From: DATMBL01 sp050735975
GTDB lineage: Bacteria; Desulfobacterota; Binatia; UBA9968
Direction of reading: 5' to 3'
Length of the DNA stretch: 40,023 nucleotides
Assembly: GCA_050735975.1 (NCBI GenBank)
Contig: JBOHVS010000236.1
Span: forward strand, 1 to 40,023
The translations under genes were made by a program, and so were the position numbers. Below the pieces are notes generated by a model. It saw only the letters and a list, made by a program, of their open reading frames with translations, searched no databases and was not told where the DNA came from. Positions 17,401 to 24,373 of the stretch are shown piece by piece (positions within the stretch are counted from its first letter, which is position 1; every line of letters starts with the position of its first letter).

Positions 17401-18035
17401 GCGCCATTCACTACCGCCGAGATAGCGGGCTGGACTCTGAGGTCCGCGTGATACGGCAAGCTGGAGACGAAGGGAAATCCGATTTTGATCGAAGAAACGG
17501 AATGCTTCGTGTTTTCAGGCCGGTCGTCGAAATCAATTGTCCCGTCGATGATTTCTATATTGTTCAACGAAAATCTCGGCCTCGGTCCTGGCGGCCCGGA
17601 CGTGAGTTCGTCGATGAGATCTTGGAAATTGTACGTTCGGTTCTCGTTCCGAATCAGATTGACGTACGGCTTCCGCAGCTGCAGCTCTTTGAGCACGATT
17701 CCCCGCTGGAAAAAAGAGAGGCTTTCTAGATTGACGTGCAGTTCTTCGAACGAAAGAGCCGTCGCGTCGCTCTGACGCTCCTTCATCAAGAAGCCTCGAA
17801 TCGTCGCCGACAAGGCATAAGGATTGATGCGTATCTGCTGGATTGAAACCTCGCGATGGAGGGCTTTCGTCAATTGATTGGCGAGCAAGTATCGGAGGAG
17901 AGGCGGCGCAGCCAGAGCGCCCAAAATGCCGATCGCGATGATGATCGCTCCCAGCCAGACGGCCATCTTCCGGGTGCGTGGCTTGCGGGCCAGCTCGGTT
18001 GCGCGACGGCGAAGCTCGTCAGTCTTCCAGGGCAT
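14436..18035 (-). CDS. AsmA-like DUF748 domain-containing protein (1199 aa)
   Basis: A large envelope protein. Residues about 24-50 form one N-terminal membrane anchor (MAVWLGAIIIAIGILGALAA), and most of the rest is a long series of beta-rich repeats facing the periplasm. The repeats carry characteristic DUF748/AsmA phrases (IRINPYALSATIRGF, FSLNNIEIIDGTIDFDD, SGNLAVTEL, RRIVFDRFKINFDD). An alanine/proline-rich linker lies near residue 790, and from about residue 1035 the C-terminal part (YVEFDYGRTNLTQAAEARI) is an OmpA-like segment as in other DUF748 proteins. AsmA-like proteins are thought to form elongated grooves that help move phospholipids between the membranes, which fits a diderm host. 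The length is typical. It is monocistronic, 190 bp from the 14245 start. Confidence 0.9.
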   Translation of the reverse strand: MPWKTDELRRRATELARKPRTRKMAVWLGAIIIAIGILGALAAPPLLRYLLANQLTKALHREVSIQQIRINPYALSATIRGFLMKERQSDATALSFEELHVNLESLSFFQRGIVLKELQLRKPYVNLIRNENRTYNFQDLIDELTSGPPGPRPRFSLNNIEIIDGTIDFDDRPENTKHSVSSIKIGFPFVSSLPYHADLRVQPAISAVVNGAPLEIGGETKPFKDSLETVLHFDLNSVNIPKYLEYSPVELNFKFPSGQLSGELAATFRTVKDKPPVLSISGNLAVTELVLQEKDGAPLMKLPQLDVSIDAFDVFTNKAIVKSVKAQGLELHLARGRDGNLNVASLIRSSAKPGNNTPNKEPRPFDYRLDEISIESGKLHFIDQSPQRPYKTRLDDLRLEVRGLTNEAGKKANVELSFESDAKARFKHDGRLQLTPLLAEGTVTIEGLKPGAFQPYYQTAIAAEIKEGFLDLSTQYTFESKSDQTDIKLAELNAMVRKVRLELPGHPEPLWRIASLAVKNTTVDVAKKSIVIGALEGRDGSGYLQREPDGGLSYARFVKARPDEPASKTADKKDDDAWNVQARRIVFDRFKINFDDRAAAAPAKINLSDVSVRGENFSTARNQRGKVIIRGKINNNGMLRLAGSAGANPANANFIVEGQEIELLPFQTYLTERLNLSLTSGRVGTKGKLNFDASGNGPAKLTYSGNAQIMDFAAIEKNGAQDLLKWKSLNLDGIQFALDPMQLRIDDINLADFYSRLIIGADGKLNLQNLTANADEKKETPVKTDQAEPSVQAAAPAQTGDKRVTIGKVHLQRGNVNFSDFFVKPNYSANLTDVQGTISELKPETPGDLDVVAKLDGAAPVEIRGKINPLSKELSLDIVADAKEIELNTLSPYSSKYVGYGIEKGKLSFNVKYKVENRKLNAENKIVLNQLTFGEKVESPEATKLPVLLAVALLKDRNGVIDVDLPISGSLDDPQFSIGGIVLRIIINIITKAVTAPFALLGAAFGGGGQELSYVEFDYGRTNLTQAAEARIKTLAAAMNNRPALKLEIMGRVDAVNDLDGLKRAAIERKLKAQKMRELARQGTAPKSVDEVQIDKAEYERYLKAAYAAETFPKPRNFIGLAKDLPAAEMESLIIKHTQVTDDDLRELGNRRAQAVRDRLLATGQVGFDRLFIVAPKAVTAADEEKTKAKTSRVEFSLR

Positions 18036-18213
18036 GTTTCTACGGACGCATGAAAGGATGAGAGGTAACGTAAAATCACCTTCACCTCAATCCTCTGCGC
18101 GTCGACGACACACCACGACTCTAACGCACCACGTCGTTCTTGTCCATGCGGGGGCGGGGTTGGCCCGATTAACTGAAAGTGTGATCAGCGGGTCCGGAAA
18201 GCAGTAACAAAGC

Positions 18214-18651
18214 CTACGCGACGTCGATGCTTTTCAGCATCTCGGCATAAGCCGCGGGGAGTTTCCAGTATTTGGCGCCCTCGAGCATGAGGCGCTTGTA
18301 CTCAGGATTGGGGAGCGGTGTTTCCCCTTCTGTGGGGGCGATGTAAACCAACGCCTCAATGGGATTGCAGCCGTCGTCCATAGCGTAAACCCGAACTTTC
18401 TCGCGCCGATATCCATCTTCGAAGCCGTCCAGTACGCACAGATCCGTATCATTCACGTCGTAAACGATACCCCAAACCTCGCATTCGTCCTCCACGAATA
18501 TGTTCGCCGTGCCGCACTTGCGAAGTCGCGAGTGCCGGGCAATGACGAACCGGTAGCCGGGCAATCTGGCGACGCACACGAAACGCGATGATGGACAGCG
18601 CCGCTGCATCTGCTCCCAATTCATATTGGAACCGTAAGCGTAGTAGTACAC
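18214..18651 (-). CDS. Gamma-glutamylcyclotransferase-like (GGCT/AIG2) protein
   Basis: A 145-residue protein of the GGCT fold. It starts with the diagnostic strand YYYAYGSNM, the substrate-binding YGSN loop, and the catalytic glutamate is probably in LDGFEDGY, where the family has its conserved Glu. The family releases 5-oxoproline from gamma-glutamyl amines or peptides; the exact substrate is unknown. The GTG start at 18651 lies right after a purine-rich AGGAGGAGGAAG stretch and puts the first beta strand at the N-terminus, so the longer frame from 18732 is rejected. The gene lies alone upstream of the DUF748 gene, followed by a 178-bp gap. Confidence 0.87.
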   Translation of the reverse strand: MYYYAYGSNMNWEQMQRRCPSSRFVCVARLPGYRFVIARHSRLRKCGTANIFVEDECEVWGIVYDVNDTDLCVLDGFEDGYRREKVRVYAMDDGCNPIEALVYIAPTEGETPLPNPEYKRLMLEGAKYWKLPAAYAEMLKSIDVA

Positions 18652-18830
18652 CTCTCTTCCTCCTCCTGTTAAGCGGAAAATTGTAAAGGAACAACTCAAA
18701 AGTGGCAAGTGCCTGTGGAATCGATAGGGCAATTTAGATGCGTGGACGGTTATTAAAATTTGAAAGCCTGCGTAGCCTGTGCAAATTAACCGCGGTAAGC
18801 ACCGGTTCGGTACGCGCGCTTAGGATTATT

Positions 18831-18987
18831 TTCGCGCCAAGGCGCCAAGAACGCAAAGTGACGGGAGAACGGCCCGTCATCCCGAGCGAATGCGAGGGAT
18901 CTAAGTAGATCTCTCCCTTCGGTCGAGACAAGGATTTCTCCCTTTGGCCGAAATGACAACACGTGCCCTTTGCGTCTTTGCGCGAGA
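18831..18987. repeat. Composite palindromic intergenic element
   Basis: The 580-bp gap between the GGCT gene and the small secreted protein has no credible gene. Within it is a nested inverted repeat. The outer arms are ACGCAAAG (18851-18858) and CTTTGCGT (18968-18975), within longer TCGCGCC and GCGCGA-containing flanks. The inner arms start GTCATCCCGAGCG at 18876 and end GGCCGAAATGAC at 18957. The inner part belongs to the same family as the repeats at 37615-37681. This type of GTCAT...GAGCG...ATGAC palindrome is scattered between genes in many bacterial genomes. No transposase is nearby. Confidence 0.7.
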
Positions 18988-19231
18988 TACTCCGATTCGG
19001 TTGCTTGCCGCGCTAGGATACCTCCAGGTTGGTAATTTGAGATTCCGAGCGCAGCGAGGATAAGGTAGGGCTCCTCCTTGGCGAAGAGCAGAGGGGCTCG
19101 TGCTCTAAAATGCTGGCCTGCCTAGCGTTACGCCGAGCAGGGTCGCATCGCCAGCGCCGAATAGGAGGAGTATGGCTGGTTGATGGGGACCGGCACAGTC
19201 TCCCGCGCGGTGATCGGGCAAGATGAGAAGC

Positions 19232-19564
19232 TTATGTCCATTGCAGATACCCAGGCTCCATGCATGACACCAAGCTCGATGCCACGGCCGGTGCCGGAGA
19301 AAGCTTCGCCGCGGCGAGCAGCATGTCCATTGCGGGATTTTGAAGGTAACGGCATTCCGCGGTGTGATAACGATAGGCTACGACGTTATAAGCGATTTTG
19401 ACTGATTTCCGAATGGGGCTCGCAGATGAAGCCAAAGCCGTTTGAGGAAGCAACGACAACCATAATAGACCCAGCAACAACCGGCGTGAAGAGCGGGATT
19501 CTATAGCCGGTCGTGCGGCCGGTTGAGGTGTTATGAAGATCCTGTGGCGCCGAGTTTTTTCCAT
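19232..19564 (-). CDS. Small secreted protein with YHxxxCRYL motif, C-terminus atypical
   Basis: A 110-residue candidate. AAGGAA lies about 7 bp upstream of the ATG at 19564, and residues about 35-53 form a signal peptide (LLLGLLWLSLLPQTALA). After it comes YRYHTAECRYL, which resembles short secreted domains where a YHxxxCRYL motif is followed by a second CxxC-type site. Here that second site is missing: the C-terminus reads LSPAPAVASSLVSC and ends soon after. Either the gene has a frameshift or internal change beyond residue 85, or it is a different short variant. The neighbouring frame does not restore an obvious family ending. Role unknown. Confidence 0.42.
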   Translation of the reverse strand: MEKTRRHRIFITPQPAARPAIESRSSRRLLLGLLWLSLLPQTALASSASPIRKSVKIAYNVVAYRYHTAECRYLQNPAMDMLLAAAKLSPAPAVASSLVSCMEPGYLQWT

Positions 19565-19996
19565 CGTTGCCGTTCCTTGCCTCTCGGGGATGTTCATAAC
19601 TTCACCTCAGTTGCGCGGCATTATTCGTCCGGGGGTAACAAACGCTGGATACGAGCAAGCGGAAGGCCAAAGAAAAATCTCCGATAAAACTGTCGCTTAC
19701 GCATAGTCAGCAAATACGCGACTGTAATCGAGGTTAACACTGCGAACAGCTCAGAACCTCGTTGCGGGTAAAAAGTTGTTGCTAGTCGCGAGTCTTGGCG
19801 GGAATTGATCACTGTAAGGACTATTTACATGACCGCTGCGCATAATCTCGCGCTATCCGCGAAGTGGTCACTACTCCATCGCTCCAGTACTCCAGCCCCT
19901 ACGTCGAGCGCGCGGCGAGCTATTGTTTGACAAGCGATTCCCGATTCAATAGGACTGAGCCAAATTGCGGATAGAAGGAACGAGCAAGGTACTCAC
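19565..19996. other. 432-bp gap with weak ORF and inverted GGAGT repeat
   Basis: A minus-strand frame (19812-19621, GTG start, 63 codons, one hydrophobic stretch) has no ribosome-binding site and is not annotated as a gene. At 19871-19895 lies the inverted copy of the GGAGT repeat found at 11006-11030. Nothing else is recognised. Confidence 0.55.
19871..19895 (-). repeat. Dispersed GGAGT repeat, copy 2 (inverted)
   Basis: Reads CTGGAGTACTGGAGCGATGG followed by AGTAG on the minus strand. It agrees with 11006-11030 at 20 of 25 positions, with the variable positions falling in the spacers between the TGGAG steps. Confidence 0.6.
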
Positions 19997-20077
19997 ATGT
20001 TGATTCTCACGAACGAAGAAATCGAACACAGTCTTCCATCACAGGCATCGAGGAGCGCAAGTTCTGCCGGACGATAA
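19997..20077 (+). pseudogene. Possible remnant of an ornithine cyclodeaminase-family N-terminus
   Basis: A 26-codon ORF starting MLILTNEEIEHSL stops 22 bp before the DapA-family start. The first twelve residues look like the opening strand and helix of OCD/mu-crystallin proteins (compare MLLINNQEVEKLF of the intact gene at 5826). The rest (SQASRSASSAGR) is unrelated. I infer a deleted OCD-family gene of which only the beginning is left, placed just upstream of a DapA-like gene. It could also be a chance ORF or a short leader peptide. Confidence 0.35.
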
Positions 20078-20099
20078 AAAGGAGAAACGGGGGAGTCGC

Positions 20100-21025
20100 A
20101 TGAACCTCAAGCTGGAAGGCATTCTTAGCGCCAATGTAACGCCCTTCAAAGAGAACTACGATATCGATGAAGCGGGCTTACGCAAGCTTATCCGTTTCCA
20201 GGCAAAGCCCGAAGGGATCAAAGCGATCGTTTGCAACGCCGGAGCAGGGGAGGGGGCGACCTTGACCCGGGAAGAGCGGATTCGATGCATCGAGATTATC
20301 GCGAAGAGATTCGGAAAGACCAGTGTATCGTAGCCGGCATCGAAGCGCTGTCGACTCGCGAAGCGATCCGGCAGACCCGCGAAGCCAAGGATGCCGGCGC
20401 GGAGGCCGTGATGCTGACCCCACCGCACGTGTACGACTGGAGCTCGACGGCGAATCCGGAGTTTGCGCTGCAATATTTTCATGATATTGCCAAAGCGGTC
20501 GATTTTCCGATCACAATCTTTCATTACCCCGCTTCAACAGCGTCGGGCTACACCCCGGAAACTGCGGTTCGAATCGCGCGCGAAGTCGAATCGGTCGTCG
20601 CTATCAAGGTCGCCAGCGGCGCCAATATTCGCCGGTACGAACAGGTGCTGCGCGGCATGCGCGCATTGCCGCGCCATGTCTCCGTGCTCGCGACATCGTC
20701 GCTGTTTCAACACTTCATCACCGGCGGCGACGGCGCCTTGACCGGCTTCGCGAACTTTGCGCCGGAGTTTTGCGTCAATCTTTTCAATGCGGTAAAAGAG
20801 GGTAATCTCGACAAAGCGCGCGAGCAGCATGAGATCAACTGGGCTTTGGAAGCGTCGGTGTATAAAGCTCCCAACGTCTACAAGCATAGCCGCTACAAAG
20901 TCGCCGCCTACTTTGCCGGTCTGCTGGATAATATGCTGGTCCGAGCGCCCCAGGCGCCTGTACCGGAAGGCGAAGTGCAGTTGATTCACGATGCCATGGA
21001 AAAACTTGGAATGCTGAGGCGATAG
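20100..21025 (+). pseudogene. DapA/DHDPS-family aldolase-lyase, frameshifted
   Basis: A (beta/alpha)8 lyase of the dihydrodipicolinate synthase/N-acetylneuraminate lyase family, in two frames. Codons 1-74 from 20100 give SANVTPFKEN and NAGAGEGATLTREERIRC, the family's opening barrel and GExxxLT region. The frame then meets TAG at 20331, while the rest continues one frame over from about 20315 (IVAGIEALSTREAI onward) to 21025. One missing base between about 20305 and 20330 explains this. The Schiff-base lysine is visible in VVAIKVASG, and the catalytic tyrosine is probably in FHYPAS. A full product would be about 308 residues. Family members act on pyruvate-derived substrates; the role here is unknown. 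GGAG upstream supports the start. Confidence 0.82.
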
Positions 21026-21329
21026 TTCCACCGGCTTGAAATCAATTCTAAACGAACGCTGCGCCGCGTGCCCCGCTAGTTATACCTGACTCTTTGCGAC
21101 CTCTCGGGTCAACGTATCAGCAAGATCTCGATAGCGTGGCGGTCCTCAATTACGAAGTCCGATCTTTAGAGACTCTGTTGTCTCATTTGTGCGAAACATT
21201 CTCAGTGACGGGACATTCACCGCCCGGCAATTAACGCTCACTTCGCAAAAAACGTCGCGGTCTCACTGGCACGGCGCTTGCGTTACCGTGCGATATAAGT
21301 TGTTGTACCGTCCCGCAAAAGGAGGACTT
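21026..21329. other. 304-bp gap, nothing recognised
   Basis: No ORF, clear hairpin or repeat is seen between the DapA-family gene and the small membrane protein. The frame that opens at 21189 only runs into the small gene at 21330 and lacks a ribosome-binding site of its own. Confidence 0.5.
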
Positions 21330-21440
21330 ATGAAGATGTTGAAAGACGAAAACGGCGCGATCGGTTGGATATTGCTGTGGGTCCTCGGAATACCGATACC
21401 CATACTACTTCTTTTGTTTCTGGTGCGCGGCTGCACGTAA
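21330..21440 (+). CDS. Small single-pass membrane protein (36 aa)
   Basis: AAAGGAGG sits 5 bp before the ATG at 21330, a very strong ribosome-binding site for a gene this short. The product has a short charged N-terminus (KMLKDENGA) and then one membrane helix with the sequence IGWILLWVLGIPIPILLLLF, ending RGCT. The GIPIPxLLxLF...RGCT pattern looks like a conserved family of tiny membrane proteins, but I cannot name a function. A clear hairpin follows at 21468-21495, so the gene appears to be an independent transcription unit. The C-terminal cysteine could be membrane-proximal and modified; that is speculation. Confidence 0.75.
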   Translation: MKMLKDENGAIGWILLWVLGIPIPILLLLFLVRGCT

Positions 21441-21467
21441 AAACTCCCCTCACACTCCACTTCCACA

Positions 21468-21495
21468 ACCGCGAGCGGCGAAAGTCGCTCGCGGT
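21468..21495 (+). terminator. Hairpin terminator after the small membrane protein
   Basis: A perfect 9-bp stem CCGCGAGCG (21469-21477) and CGCTCGCGG (21486-21494), extended by an A-T pair, has an 8-base loop and is followed by TCTTGCCTGATTTT. The T-run is interrupted, so termination may be moderate. The hairpin lies 28 bp after the stop and 30 bp before the end of the convergent minus-strand operon, so it could serve both directions. Confidence 0.7.
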
Positions 21496-21524
21496 CTTGC
21501 CTGATTTTGAGTTGAAGCCGTGAG

Positions 21525-22538
21525 TTAAAGCTCCAGTGTGCTCTGCGCGAATAGCTCTTCAACCTTTGTCTTCTCGGAGGCGAGGCCCTGTTCGCGAGAG
21601 AAGTCGATGAGGGTTTCAAGCATCTTTCGGTTTGCTTTTACTCCGTAGGGGTACGGGTCGTTGCCGAACATCTCCTGGGTCATCGCCAAATACTCCCGGC
21701 CGAAAAACAACGCCGTGGGAATGCTGTCGCCGAGCTTTGCGTTAAAGTACTCCTTCGCCTTGACGAAGCCCGTGTACAAGTTGAAAGCGACCCACGGGTG
21801 CTTTCGATAAATGTCGCCGCGAATTGTGTATGCGTGGTTTACGGGAAGGAATCCCCATTTCTTGAAGAACCGCGCCCCTTCGGCCATGCGGTCGGAAAAT
21901 AGCAGCTTAACCTTCCTCCAATCTCCATCGGTGCCGGGAATCCGGTGCGATCGTCCGATGATGTTGGGCATGTTTTTCCAGGGGCTGCCGATCGCTGCCA
22001 CGTCCAACTCGTTGTTAACCAGCATGGACGCCAGGCTTTTGTCGGGTGGAATGCGTTGAAAGGAAATCCCGGGTGGGGGAGTGAAGCCTGTGGCGCCGCC
22101 GTGGCTTAGCTCTTCGGTTCTCTCCATATACCATTGAACCTTGTATTGAGACACTCCGAAATCGTGCTCGAGTATGCCGCGCTGCCACAACGCCGCGGTC
22201 TGCTGGTATTCTCCGACGCCGATGCGTTTGCCGGCGAGATCACTTGGCTGTTTAATGCCTGACTCCGTATTGTATGAAAGCTCCGTATGGAAAAGGCGCC
22301 GGCTTGGAAAAACCGGCAGGGCAATCATGTCGAAACCGCGTTCGCGCGCGATCAGATACGATGACATCGACATTTCACCGACATCGAATTCCTGAAATTT
22401 GAGCTGGCGCCAGAATGTTTCGGACGGATGAGAATAGGTGGGGACGATCTCGATTGCTTCGGCTTGGATGGTTCCGTTCATCAAGGGATCAACGCGTTCA
22501 TTGAACGCGGAAATGAAGCTTAATCTCAGTTTGGGCAT
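21525..22538 (-). CDS. Pht5-like (4,5-dihydroxyphthalate decarboxylase-type) binding-fold protein, copy 2
   Basis: A 337-residue protein of the family commonly annotated as 4,5-dihydroxyphthalate decarboxylase, which has the fold of type 2 periplasmic binding proteins. Conserved blocks are the opening FISAFNERVDPLMNG, FDVGEMSMSSYL, ALPVFPSRRLFH, DLAGKRIGVGEYQQTAALW and HPWVAFNLY. There is no signal peptide, so the protein should stay in the cytoplasm, which argues for an enzyme or an intracellular binder rather than an ABC receptor. It is a close, gap-free paralogue of the gene at 22591-23604, to my eye about 70% identical, and is the last gene of the operon. The two copies differ most near residues 185-205. 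The strict decarboxylase function is not proven for such homologues. Confidence 0.88.
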   Translation of the reverse strand: MPKLRLSFISAFNERVDPLMNGTIQAEAIEIVPTYSHPSETFWRQLKFQEFDVGEMSMSSYLIARERGFDMIALPVFPSRRLFHTELSYNTESGIKQPSDLAGKRIGVGEYQQTAALWQRGILEHDFGVSQYKVQWYMERTEELSHGGATGFTPPPGISFQRIPPDKSLASMLVNNELDVAAIGSPWKNMPNIIGRSHRIPGTDGDWRKVKLLFSDRMAEGARFFKKWGFLPVNHAYTIRGDIYRKHPWVAFNLYTGFVKAKEYFNAKLGDSIPTALFFGREYLAMTQEMFGNDPYPYGVKANRKMLETLIDFSREQGLASEKTKVEELFAQSTLEL

Positions 22539-22590
22539 CGTCCGTTTCCTTTCGGCGCGCCAATAATTCGGCCGGTGATCGAAATCGTTG

Positions 22591-23604
22591 TTAAAGGTCG
22601 AGAGTGCTTTCGGCGAACAGCTCTTCTATCTTCATCTTCCTGGATGTCAGTCCCTGCTCGTGGGAATATTCGGTGATCGTGTCGAGCATGGCGGCGTTGG
22701 CTCTGATGCCGTAAGGAAACGGGTCGTCGCCGATAATGTCACGTGTCATGGCGAGGTACTCCGGCCCGAAGAACAGCGCCGACGGGATGCGCTCCAATAG
22801 TGTCTCGCGCGCGAACGCCTTGGCTTTTACGAAGCTGTTATACAGATTGAAAGCGACCCAGGGATGCTTACGGTAGATGTCGCCGCGAATGGTATAGGCG
22901 TGGTTGACGGGGAGAAAACCGTGTTTCTTGAAAAAACGCTGCCCCTCGGCCATGCGATCGGGAAAAAGCGGCTTGACGTTGCGCCAATCTCCGCCGCTAC
23001 CGGTGATACGGCTGGAACGATCGAGCGCGTTGTCGCGTAGCAACCACGGGCTGGCGATCGGCGCGGCGTCGAGGCCGTTACTAACCAACATGGATGCCAG
23101 GCTCTTGTCAGGGGGGATCCGGTTGAAAGAGATTCCAGGCGGCGGCATGAAGCCGGTCGCTCCACCGTGGCTCATCTCCTCGGTTCTTTCCATGTACCAG
23201 TGGACTTTATACTGCGACACCCCGAAGTCGTGTTCGAGAATTCCGCGTATCCAGAGCGCCGCCGTTTGTTGATACTCCGCCACTCCGAGACGTTTGCCGG
23301 GGAGATCTCCGGGTTCTTTGATGCCGGAATTAAGATGGTATGAAAGCTCGGCATGGAATAGGCGGCGGCTCGGGAAAACGGGGATCGCAACCATGTCGAA
23401 GCCGTGTTCACGAGCGATGAGAAACGAAGACATCGACATTTCCCCGACTTCGAATTCCTGAAATTTGAGTTGCCGCCAAAAAGTCTCCGACGGGTGTGAA
23501 TAAGTCGGAATGAGCTCGATGCCCTCCGCCTGAATCGTCCCGTTCATGAGCGGCTCCACGCGCTCGTTGAAGGCTGAGATAAAACCTAAGGTTAGATTCG
23601 CCAT
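22591..23604 (-). CDS. Pht5-like binding-fold protein, copy 1 (tandem paralogue)
   Basis: Also 337 residues and colinear with the downstream copy over its whole length, with the same blocks (FISAFNERVEPLMNG, VGEMSMSSFL, PVFPSRRLFH, EYQQTAALW, GFLPVNHAYTIRGDIYRK). The stop is 52 bp before the start of copy 2, and its own start is 15 bp after the stop of the haem-oxygenase-like gene, so all are likely on one mRNA. No signal peptide is present. The short divergent stretch near residues 185-205 (here SPWLLRDNALDRSS) is in the region that would line the ligand cleft, suggesting that the duplicates take different substrates or form a heteromer. Assignment as a decarboxylase is by family name only. 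Confidence 0.88.
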   Translation of the reverse strand: MANLTLGFISAFNERVEPLMNGTIQAEGIELIPTYSHPSETFWRQLKFQEFEVGEMSMSSFLIAREHGFDMVAIPVFPSRRLFHAELSYHLNSGIKEPGDLPGKRLGVAEYQQTAALWIRGILEHDFGVSQYKVHWYMERTEEMSHGGATGFMPPPGISFNRIPPDKSLASMLVSNGLDAAPIASPWLLRDNALDRSSRITGSGGDWRNVKPLFPDRMAEGQRFFKKHGFLPVNHAYTIRGDIYRKHPWVAFNLYNSFVKAKAFARETLLERIPSALFFGPEYLAMTRDIIGDDPFPYGIRANAAMLDTITEYSHEQGLTSRKMKIEELFAESTLDL

Positions 23605-23619
23605 ATTGCCTTCGACTCT

Positions 23620-24318
23620 TTAAAATCCGTCGATCGACCAGATATCGTAGAGCAATTCCATGCGCCGGAACGTGTGCTTGCGCGTTTGCTCCTGCAGGTG
23701 CGGCGAGGTGATGTAACGCACGGCAATCTCTTCGGCGAGGCTGCCATGCTCTTCATCCGCTTCCGAGTGGACGGTGAAAAATCGGACATCGTCGGGTTTC
23801 ATACCGTACTGCTTGATGAAACCATTTCCCAGCGCCGCCGCTGCCGGGCCAAAGGTCCCTTCCGCGCCGATCTGAATGGACATGACGACGAACCATGGCA
23901 AAGTATGAATGATCAGCTCCACATAATAGAGATGAGCCGCCGTGGACGGCGTTAGTTCGGCGTTCTGAAGCTGCTGCTGCGTGAGGCCGATGGAATCGGC
24001 AAACCGTATAAACAGTTCGTTGTGCCCGGCGCTCCCCGTATCGAGCCCGCGCGTTTCTTCTTCCACAACCCCCCAGAGTTTTCGCGCGATTTCCGGATCG
24101 GTGCAGGCCAAGTATCGCAGCATCGCGATGCGCGGCACGGCGGCGCGAAACTGATAATCCTGAATCGCCCATGCGCGGATCTGGTCCATGGAGGCGGTCC
24201 CTGCGCATACCGCTTTCAAAAATGGATGTTTGATACGGATCTTCGGAAACGCCTGAATTTCTTTTTTGAGTTGGTGCACGAACTCCATTGATGAAACCAC
24301 TTCCGACTGCGCTGTCAT
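23620..24318 (-). CDS. Haem-oxygenase-like iron-containing redox protein (TenA/PqqC/CADD type)
   Basis: A 232-residue all-helical protein. GGAGGA just before the ATG at 24318 fixes the start over the upstream ATG at 24363. The C-terminal half has H184, D188 and H191 in VHSEADEEHG, an HxxxDxxH pattern seen in haem-oxygenase-like diiron oxygenases and oxidases. Candidate partners are the glutamates at 86-88, H99 and E153 (GAEGTFG), which together give a plausible set of six ligands. TenA thiaminases lack this set, so a metal enzyme is favoured. Known members split C-N or C-C bonds, N-oxygenate amines or decarboxylate fatty acids. Neighbours are a class II aldolase and two Pht5-like proteins, which suggests work on a small acidic or aromatic substrate. 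Confidence 0.82.
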   Translation of the reverse strand: MTAQSEVVSSMEFVHQLKKEIQAFPKIRIKHPFLKAVCAGTASMDQIRAWAIQDYQFRAAVPRIAMLRYLACTDPEIARKLWGVVEEETRGLDTGSAGHNELFIRFADSIGLTQQQLQNAELTPSTAAHLYYVELIIHTLPWFVVMSIQIGAEGTFGPAAAALGNGFIKQYGMKPDDVRFFTVHSEADEEHGSLAEEIAVRYITSPHLQEQTRKHTFRRMELLYDIWSIDGF

Positions 24319-24373
24319 ATTTCCTCCTTCTGTCTGTGGGTTCTGTATTATCTCAAAGCTCAAAACTCGACGC

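Noticed and set aside
19621..19812. 63-codon minus-strand ORF with a hydrophobic stretch
   Set aside because: GTG start without a ribosome-binding site, no homologous pattern recognised, in a repeat-rich gap.
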